From: Hyphomonas sp.
GTDB lineage: Bacteria > Pseudomonadota > Alphaproteobacteria > Caulobacterales > Hyphomonadaceae
Direction: 5' to 3'
Assembly: GCA_024743015.1 (NCBI GenBank)
Contig: JANSXJ010000280.1
Span: forward strand, 1-5,056
Length of the DNA stretch: 5,056 nt
Both the position numbers and the translations under genes were made by a program. The notes under the pieces were generated by a model. That model was not told where the DNA came from. It ran no database searches and was given only the letters and a program-made list of their open reading frames with translations. Shown here one piece after another: positions 1-5,056 of the stretch (positions are counted from its first letter, which is position 1; the number at the start of each line of letters is the position of its first letter).

Positions 1-1128
1 CAACGCTTGCAGTTTGCAAACCGGCTGAGCGACGAGCTGGGGATTCCGCAGGTGCAAGACCCGAATGATATGACCAATGAGGCGCTTGCTGAACAGTTGA
101 AGGTTCTGGAAATTCAAGGCGGGTTTGGTCAGGATGCAGATCCCTACACGCTTGCGCCCGGAGCTGTCCGCTATGGCGCTGACAATCAGGTTGTGGCGAG
201 CAATCCGAAGGCGGCAGATCCTGTTGAAATGTGGGAGAGCATCGCGACCCCGCCCGGTCAGGAGGGTGTTTGGCAGCAAAGCAGCACAACCGGTCAATTG
301 CGCCGTGTAGGCGGCGGGGGCACTAGTGTGAGTGTAAGTGTTGGCGCGGACGGCACCCCTTATCAGTCTATCGGTGACGTTCCAGTTGGTCAGCCTGTGC
401 CAGAAAAGCTTTTGGGTGGGATAAGTCTACCTGAAGACATGTATGCTCGTAGGGTTGAAGGTGGTCCCGGTTTTGAATTTGCGCCAATTCCAGGCTCTGC
501 CGCTGAGAGTAAGGTTCAGTCCCGTGAGGACAGCAGTACGATTGATACGCTGATCAATGATTATTCGACGCTGGCGCGTAACAATGCGATCACGTCGAGG
601 CAGAATAGTGCGCTAGAAAATGCGGGCGCTGTCTATAGCGGCAGCTTTTTGGGCCGCGGGCAGGACCGTCTTGGCGGCGATGTGGGCAATATTGATAATT
701 ATGAGGCCCGCAGCAACATCGAAGGTCTTTCGATGAATGCCCTCATGAAAATGATCTCGATGTCTGATGTTTCTGCACGAGCAATGGATTCGGATGCTGA
801 GATGCGGGCGTGGCTGACAGCCATTAAATCAGACAACTACGAATCTGCACTTGTGAAACTGCACGTACTTGACCAGAGCTTCGGCAGTGGTCGCGCTCTG
901 CAAGAGGCGTTCGAGAATGGCATCGTTGACCAGCCAACTTATGAGTGGGTCACTCGCCGCGCTGATAGCGATCCATACACACAGAAAATGGCCGCGAAAG
1001 CGCAACGCTATGCGTCGCTTGGCGGGTCGATTGACCCAAGCAACATGACCCCGAGTGAGACTGAATCCGCGGGCGATTTGCTTGAATTTATGACCCCAGA
1101 AGAACGCGCATTGTTCGAGGGAGGATGA
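1..1128 (+). CDS. Phage virion structural protein, probably internal/ejection type (5' end outside window)
   Basis: The frame is open from the first base, so the gene starts upstream; 375 residues are visible. The TTG at 7 is only the first start-like codon and has no room for a ribosome site. Numbering from base 1, an N-terminal stretch rich in Asp/Glu/Gln leads into a probably beta-rich region (about 45-165). That region has a Gly run, the alternating SVSVSV strand and a Pro-Ile-Pro-Gly-Ser linker at 162-166. The rest (about 175-375) is mostly helical and includes MDSDAEM at 262-268. From memory, the order 'short beta region, PIPG linker, helical part with an S-D/E-x-E-M-type motif' recurs in phage proteins encoded beside portal and ejection proteins; I could not test this. 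No catalytic motif, signal peptide or membrane segment is seen. The stop is one base from the next gene's start, which indicates one operon and a shared virion role. The coding call is firm; the function is inference. Confidence 0.8.
   Translation, partial: QRLQFANRLSDELGIPQVQDPNDMTNEALAEQLKVLEIQGGFGQDADPYTLAPGAVRYGADNQVVASNPKAADPVEMWESIATPPGQEGVWQQSSTTGQLRRVGGGGTSVSVSVGADGTPYQSIGDVPVGQPVPEKLLGGISLPEDMYARRVEGGPGFEFAPIPGSAAESKVQSREDSSTIDTLINDYSTLARNNAITSRQNSALENAGAVYSGSFLGRGQDRLGGDVGNIDNYEARSNIEGLSMNALMKMISMSDVSARAMDSDAEMRAWLTAIKSDNYESALVKLHVLDQSFGSGRALQEAFENGIVDQPTYEWVTRRADSDPYTQKMAAKAQRYASLGGSIDPSNMTPSETESAGDLLEFMTPEERALFEGG
325..342 (+). repeat. Short in-frame tandem repeat AGTGTN x3
   Basis: Three successive hexamers (AGTGTG, AGTGTA, AGTGTT) encode Ser-Val three times after a run of four glycines. 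They differ only at the Val wobble base. The product looks like an exposed beta strand behind a flexible glycine hinge. It could be slippage-derived, but the wobble differences suggest it is old and kept at protein level. Confidence 0.6.
1118..1124 (+). promoter_or_regulatory. Shine-Dalgarno site that decides the TTG start of the 1093-aa gene
   Basis: AGGGAGG lies five bases before the TTG at 1130, inside the last codons of the preceding gene. The ATG at 1125 is closer to it but is in another frame and stops after eight codons. The first in-frame ATG (1178, codon 17) has no comparable purine tract at the right distance. The TTG is therefore the best start, and the overlap with the upstream stop suggests translational coupling. 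Confidence 0.75.
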
Positions 1129-1129
1129 T

Positions 1130-4100
1130 TTGCCACCTGAGCAACAATTGACTCTCGAACAGCAACGCGCCCTTGCTATGGCCCGGGCACGTAAGCGGAA
1201 AGCAGAGGCAGCAAATGGAAATCCTACCTCCGGAGAAGGACCAACCACTGAGTCAGTCCAAGGACAACTTGACCAGCTCGCAATGTTTGGAGATCTCGAC
1301 AAAGCCATCGAAGGAAATCCGGGACGGGCGCTGGCTACGGCTGGGCAAGTCACTAATGCTACTACTTTTGGTAATTATGATCGCCTCATGGGTGGTCTGG
1401 ACCAGCTATTCTCCAGAGCATCAGGCGAGGATGCTGGAAGCTTTGGGGATTCAGTAGACGCGGTTCGCGCAAACCGTCAGAGCATGCGGGAAATGCACCC
1501 TGTAAGTTCTGGTGCTGGCGATGTTGCCGGATTAATCGCGGGCGGGTTTGCCATTGATGATGTGATCCGCGGCGGTGTTGATCGCTCATTGGCTAAGCTC
1601 CCGCAAGCCAAAGGCGCTATAGACAAGACCATGCGGTATGGTGCCCGCCTTGGCGGGCTCGCGGGTGACGGACTTGCTCAATATGGAGCCTGGACGCTTG
1701 GTGCTCGCGCAGCTAACCGCGAGGCGGAAGAGGGCCGTGATGTAGGTATTCCAGAGCGCTTGGGTATGCTTGACCCCAATGAGGCCGCAATTTCTGCGGC
1801 TGCCGGACCATTAATGAGCGGCATGTATCGGGGCGGGCGCGGCGTAGTCACGGGTCGGATGACCCCTAAGAACGTCAGCGGCATGGGCTCCGCCCCTTCC
1901 TTGGAAGCCATCGAGGGCATGAAAAACGAGGCCTACAAGCTCGCAGACGATATGGGTGTGACTTACTCGCCCGATGGGTTTGCGGACTTGGTAGCGCGCA
2001 TTGAGACACGCTTAGCAGATGAAGGTGTTGATTCTGTCCTGCACCAACGCGCTACTCGCAACCTAAAGCGGATTCAAGACCGTGTTGGGGATCAGCCGAT
2101 TACGATGCAGGAACTTGACCGCATCCGGCAATTTACGCGCCGCGATGTGGTGAACAGCTCGCAGGCAGGGGGTACCCCGGGCGCAAATGATGGCGAAATG
2201 CGCCTCGGAATGCTGGTTATCGATGAGATCGATGACTTCATCGAAAACGGCGCTAGTGCCATTGGGCGCAATGGAGAGGAAGGGAGCGAAGCGATCCGCA
2301 GGGCGCGCTCTCTGAATACTGTCTGGCGTAAGTCGCAGATGTTGCAGGATGCGTTCGACAACGCCCAATTGCGAGCGGCATCGACCGGCACAGGCGGGAA
2401 CTTCGAAAATGCGCTTCGTCAGGAGCTGCGCAAGATCCTCCAGAACCCAAAGAAAGTGAGAGGCTTTAACGACGCTGAGCGCAAGATGATGCGCGCCGCC
2501 ATCGAAGGAAACTCTATCCAGAACATTCAGCGACTGATCGGCAAATTTTCCCCTGAAGGCAACGGATTGATGGGGATGATGGGCGTAGGCGGCACGTTTG
2601 CAAATCCCGCATTTGCGGCAGTGCCGATTACTGGCTTTGTTGCCAAACGCCTTGCTGAAAAAGGTGCGAGAAAAGGTTTTGAAGATCTGGATGAAGCTGT
2701 GCGCGGTCGCGCCAATGCCTTCAGTCAGCCACCCATGAAGAACATCACTCCCGGCACGGGCGGAGCGGCACCCGCCCCACAAAACGCCTTCAACCCCACC
2801 CCTGCGGGCGCAGCAGGGCGAAGCCCAAATGTTTTTACAACATCAACCGGCAATGAGGTCGTGACCAACTCTGGCAAGCTGGCTAATGGTGACACGTTTG
2901 TTGATTTCTCAGTCAATGGCTCGCAATACGGTCGAGCAGGAGACTCACCAAATTCCTTGGGCGAAACGAATGAAATTTTGCGCGGTGTTGGTCAGGAAGT
3001 GCGCAGAATTATCGCCAATGAGCGCCCGGAGAGGTTGGTAATAGGGGCGCACACAGATCAACAAGAGCGCATTTATCGAGCGCTTTTAGAGCGGGCTGAG
3101 ATTCCAGGTTACCGGCTTTCCAGAGAAATGTCTCAAGGAGGGCCGATGCTAGTGCTCACTCGTTCTGATAACCCCACCCCTGCGGGCAAGCCAGTAAATC
3201 CAGATGAGTTCTTCACGGACTCCCAAAAGGGCTCTGCTGTCATGTCGCCGGAATACCCATCGAACGCAATTGACGACGCCTTGCAGCGCATGGGTACACC
3301 AGAAAGCCAGCTTGGTCAGCGCGTTGATGATGGTATTATCGGCCTGCGCCGGACCATGAACGAGTCCGCTGACCAGTTCGAACAAATGGTTGCCAGCAAT
3401 CCCGGCAAGCAGTCTTACGTGTTCTCACTGCCTGATGATCCCCGTGTAGGGCGAGAAGCCGTCGAGCGGATGCTGAAGTATCGCGACCAGATGCGCTGGG
3501 GACCAAGCAAGCGATCCGATACGGTGCTTGTCATGTCTGCCGATGGCGGTGATCTGGCGCTTGTTGATCGCGCGCTGACCAATCGCGGTGGACCATTTGC
3601 GACGACAGAGGCCACTCAGGGCGCAGGCGTCAACTGGTTTAGATTAAATGATCTTGCTGATTTTGATGCGGTTCCCGGAAGCGCTAATAACGTGGCAACT
3701 CGCGGAAATCGGGGCATCCTCGGAAACCAGCGCGGTAACATCGTTATCGACGGACGCCCTATGCGTCGTCAGGACGCCATGCGCGAGGCCAGAGCAGCGG
3801 GTGGTGGCTCATTCCCCACTGAACAACCTGCAGCACCCCCACAGCAGCCCGCAAACGCCTTTGCTGGGCGATCTGGCGGCGTTATGGATAGTCCACTAGT
3901 GCCGCTAGGTGTCGCCGGGGGCGCAGGTGTAGGCGGCATGGTCGCATACAATCAAATGCGAGACCGTCCAGAAGCCGCTCCACAAGGTCCAGTTCAAAAC
4001 GCTTTTGCAAGCCGGATGATGAGCAATGCAAATACCGCGCTGGATGACATCAACACGCGCCGTGAGCAGGGCTTGCCGAAAACACCTGGATTGAAGCCAC

Positions 4101-4411
4101 GGCGTCAAATTGATCGAAATGCAGAGCGCGGTCAGGAGCAGGGCATTCAGGACGCTATCCGAACAGAAAACAGACGGAGTCAAGAATACTGGCAAACCCT
4201 TGAGGGTCCTGATCGGGTCCTCTGGAATCAAATCAAGCAGAAGCGCGCGAACGAACTTAAAGTCACACCGGAAGATCGTCGAAATGGTATCCGGGATAAA
4301 CGCTTGCCTTACAGCTACGAAACGCCTGTCAGCGAGCTTGAGACCGCCCCAATCGAGGTCTTGCTAAACGGTGAATGGATTTCTGAAACTGCTCTCGCAA
4401 ATGCCAGATAA
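1130..4411 (+). CDS. Large multi-module phage protein, probably internal virion/DNA-ejection protein (1093 aa)
   Basis: The TTG start is chosen from the strong Shine-Dalgarno and the one-base gap to the previous stop. Residues 1-50 are charged and Gln-rich. Residues 70-255 are Ala/Gly-rich with a TTFGNYDR segment (78-85) and an R-x3-R-x2-HP-like stretch (116-124) followed by a Gly/Ala segment. This pattern I recall from large phage proteins next to ejection genes. Residues 264-500 are long helices ending near K472-FSPEG. Residues 529-560 are a Pro/Ala linker. Residues 569-678 form an alpha/beta module (GNAT-like at best), and about 690-860 a second, unrecognised alpha/beta module with strands at 762 and 799. 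Residues 890-915 are another Pro/Gln linker, 922-940 a Gly-rich hydrophobic segment, and 975-1093 a charged helical tail. No lysozyme or transglycosylase signature is visible. No signal peptide is present. A tape-measure or other tail protein is possible. The gene is certain; the function is moderate inference from context and composition. Confidence 0.8.
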   Translation: MPPEQQLTLEQQRALAMARARKRKAEAANGNPTSGEGPTTESVQGQLDQLAMFGDLDKAIEGNPGRALATAGQVTNATTFGNYDRLMGGLDQLFSRASGEDAGSFGDSVDAVRANRQSMREMHPVSSGAGDVAGLIAGGFAIDDVIRGGVDRSLAKLPQAKGAIDKTMRYGARLGGLAGDGLAQYGAWTLGARAANREAEEGRDVGIPERLGMLDPNEAAISAAAGPLMSGMYRGGRGVVTGRMTPKNVSGMGSAPSLEAIEGMKNEAYKLADDMGVTYSPDGFADLVARIETRLADEGVDSVLHQRATRNLKRIQDRVGDQPITMQELDRIRQFTRRDVVNSSQAGGTPGANDGEMRLGMLVIDEIDDFIENGASAIGRNGEEGSEAIRRARSLNTVWRKSQMLQDAFDNAQLRAASTGTGGNFENALRQELRKILQNPKKVRGFNDAERKMMRAAIEGNSIQNIQRLIGKFSPEGNGLMGMMGVGGTFANPAFAAVPITGFVAKRLAEKGARKGFEDLDEAVRGRANAFSQPPMKNITPGTGGAAPAPQNAFNPTPAGAAGRSPNVFTTSTGNEVVTNSGKLANGDTFVDFSVNGSQYGRAGDSPNSLGETNEILRGVGQEVRRIIANERPERLVIGAHTDQQERIYRALLERAEIPGYRLSREMSQGGPMLVLTRSDNPTPAGKPVNPDEFFTDSQKGSAVMSPEYPSNAIDDALQRMGTPESQLGQRVDDGIIGLRRTMNESADQFEQMVASNPGKQSYVFSLPDDPRVGREAVERMLKYRDQMRWGPSKRSDTVLVMSADGGDLALVDRALTNRGGPFATTEATQGAGVNWFRLNDLADFDAVPGSANNVATRGNRGILGNQRGNIVIDGRPMRRQDAMREARAAGGGSFPTEQPAAPPQQPANAFAGRSGGVMDSPLVPLGVAGGAGVGGMVAYNQMRDRPEAAPQGPVQNAFASRMMSNANTALDDINTRREQGLPKTPGLKPRRQIDRNAERGQEQGIQDAIRTENRRSQEYWQTLEGPDRVLWNQIKQKRANELKVTPEDRRNGIRDKRLPYSYETPVSELETAPIEVLLNGEWISETALANAR
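2792..2809 (+). repeat. Direct repeat, copy 1 of 18 bp, N-terminal border of domain cassette
   Basis: The sequence AACCCCACCCCTGCGGGC is identical to 3170-3187 and encodes NPTPAG (residues 555-560). The bases on both sides differ from those at copy 2, so the identity is exactly 18 bp. The two copies are 378 bp apart, a multiple of three, so they are read in the same frame. Confidence 0.9.
3170..3187 (+). repeat. Direct repeat, copy 2 of 18 bp, C-terminal border of domain cassette
   Basis: This copy again encodes NPTPAG (residues 681-686), directly after the last predicted strand of the alpha/beta module. Recombination between the copies would remove exactly 126 codons and leave the reading frame intact. 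Confidence 0.9.
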
Positions 4412-4502
4412 GCGCGCGCGTAAAGGCAATTAAGAACATCACGAGCGTGACGAACGGGAACAGGATCACGAACTCGACCAGTATTTCCCAAAGTAGCTGC
4501 AT
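4329..4502 (-). CDS. Possible small single-pass membrane protein, antisense to the end of the large gene
   Basis: Reading leftward from the ATG at 4502 gives 57 residues: a short N-terminus, one strongly hydrophobic segment (about residues 3-27, rich in Leu, Val, Phe and Ile), then a basic tail with several Arg, His and Lys. A GTG at 4523 would add seven residues. The hydrophobic half fills the gap after the large gene, and the tail overlaps its last 83 bases. Codons for the membrane segment are strikingly G/C-ending (a run of 15), as in real alphaproteobacterial genes. Size and topology would suit a small holin-like or other accessory membrane protein. Against it: no good Shine-Dalgarno before either start, and the opposite strand to all neighbours. 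It may be chance or the remnant of a gene. I would not assign a function. Confidence 0.35.
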   Translation of the reverse strand: MQLLWEILVEFVILFPFVTLVMFLIAFTRALIWHLREQFQKSIHRLARPRLGRSQAR

Positions 4503-4541
4503 AGCTGCCAATTCTACTAACACCCCGCAATAAAATCAATC

Positions 4542-4547
4542 AGGAGG
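4542..4547 (+). promoter_or_regulatory. Strong Shine-Dalgarno of the HNH-AP2 endonuclease gene
   Basis: AGGAGG stands six bases before the ATG at 4554, a full consensus match at standard spacing. It fixes the start and shows that the endonuclease is translated independently rather than coupled to the large gene 142 bases upstream. Confidence 0.85.
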
Positions 4548-4553
4548 CTATAA

Positions 4554-5056
4554 ATGGCATTACCATCGCCCCGCGTGTTGCGAAGGCTGCTTGATTACGA
4601 TCCAGAAACGGGAGCACTCACGTGGAAAGCGCGGCCTGCGTGGCTGTTTAAGCAGCGGCCAAATAGCACACGACGACATGCCGCCAACAATTGGAACAGT
4701 AGGTTTGCGGGAAAGCCCGCCTTTACCTCTCGTTCCGAGGGCTATTTAAGAGGCACCGTATTTGATCAGCACTTTAAGGCCCACCGGGTAGCTTGGGCGA
4801 TTCACTTCGGCGCTTGGCCGTCATGTCAAATTGACCATATCAATGGTTCCAGGGACGACAACCGCATAGCCAATCTGCGGGACGTCACCAATGCTGAGAA
4901 CGCCAAAAACCAACGCGGCAAGCTCACGAACAGCAGTGGTTGCACTGGAGTTTATTGGAATACGGGCGTGCGAAAGTGGCAGGCCTACATCACGGTAAAT
5001 TACGAGACTAAGTACCTCGGAGTTTATAGCTCTAAGTCCGATGCTGCGGATGCCCG
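4554..5056 (+). CDS. HNH homing-type endonuclease with C-terminal AP2 domain (3' end outside window)
   Basis: 167 full codons are visible, without a stop. The N-terminus has the common opening 'L..LLDYDPETGALTWK' (residues 11-25). The HNH core follows: first histidine in KAHRVAW (H77), the IDHING motif with D94 and H95, and N103 with NLR at 107-109, then an Asn-rich stretch. From about 128 the AP2-type DNA-binding domain begins with SGCTGVYW, then KWQAYI and YLGVYSS, and is cut by the window end, probably close to the end of the protein. Known family members are nicking or cleaving endonucleases that spread their own gene into phage genomes lacking it, and they usually stand alone between structural or replication genes, as here. 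All expected core residues are present, so it is probably active. It is not likely to be needed for virion assembly. The identification is firm; the target site is unknown. Confidence 0.93.
   Translation, partial: MALPSPRVLRRLLDYDPETGALTWKARPAWLFKQRPNSTRRHAANNWNSRFAGKPAFTSRSEGYLRGTVFDQHFKAHRVAWAIHFGAWPSCQIDHINGSRDDNRIANLRDVTNAENAKNQRGKLTNSSGCTGVYWNTGVRKWQAYITVNYETKYLGVYSSKSDAADA

Noticed and set aside
7..9. TTG at 7 as the true start of the first gene
   Set aside because: The frame is open to the window edge and no ribosome site can be seen in the six bases before it; the gene more likely begins upstream.
829..1353. 174-residue open frame on the minus strand across the border of the two large genes
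   Set aside because: It overlaps both well-supported + strand genes and their coupled start region, and its product has no domain-like pattern.
2063..2782. 239-residue open frame on the minus strand
   Set aside because: It lies wholly inside the helical part of the large gene, has a shadow-like composition with scattered Cys, His and Arg, and no recognisable domain; the + strand frame is clearly the real one.
4401..4433. Ten-codon frame starting at an ATG that overlaps the stop of the large gene
   Set aside because: Too short, with no ribosome site and no reason beyond the overlap itself.
4412..4470. Transcription terminator after the large gene
   Set aside because: Only a GCGCGCGCG run and a 4-bp CACG/CGTG inverted pair are present, with no stable stem and no U-tract.
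4531..4536. TAAAAT as a -10 box for the endonuclease gene
   Set aside because: No acceptable -35 hexamer lies about 17 bases upstream, and transcription would begin at the Shine-Dalgarno itself.

Overview
The window looks like part of the late (virion protein) region of a tailed phage or prophage of an alphaproteobacterium, possibly a marine Rhodobacterales-type host. This rests on three things: two tightly packed large genes of phage structural style on the + strand, an HNH-AP2 endonuclease of the free-standing homing type behind them, and moderately GC-rich codon use. Host and phage type (perhaps podovirus-like) are inference. No integrase, tRNA, rRNA, IS element or CRISPR array is visible, so prophage and free phage cannot be told apart.

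Layout: 1-1128 is the 3' part of a gene whose start lies before the window; its product resembles phage internal or tail-tip structural proteins with a PIPG-type linker. One base after its stop, a 1093-residue gene (1130-4411) starts at a TTG codon behind a strong Shine-Dalgarno sequence. The pair is almost certainly co-transcribed and probably translationally coupled. The large product is a multi-module protein: alanine/glycine-rich N-terminal part, long helical part, a roughly 120-residue alpha/beta module enclosed by an exact 18-bp direct repeat, a second alpha/beta module, a Gly-rich hydrophobic segment and a charged C-terminus. The likely job of both genes is a virion-internal or ejection function, on family resemblance only.

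The 142-base gap 4412-4553 holds no convincing promoter or terminator on the + strand. On the - strand it encodes the hydrophobic half of a small possible membrane protein (about 57 aa), whose tail overlaps the end of the large gene. From 4554, behind a perfect AGGAGG, an HNH endonuclease with a C-terminal AP2 DNA-binding domain runs off the window end.

The points most worth a second look are the in-frame repeat-bounded domain cassette in the large protein, the GNAT-like look of that cassette, a recurring Asn-Ala-Phe motif in its linkers, and the antisense membrane-protein candidate.
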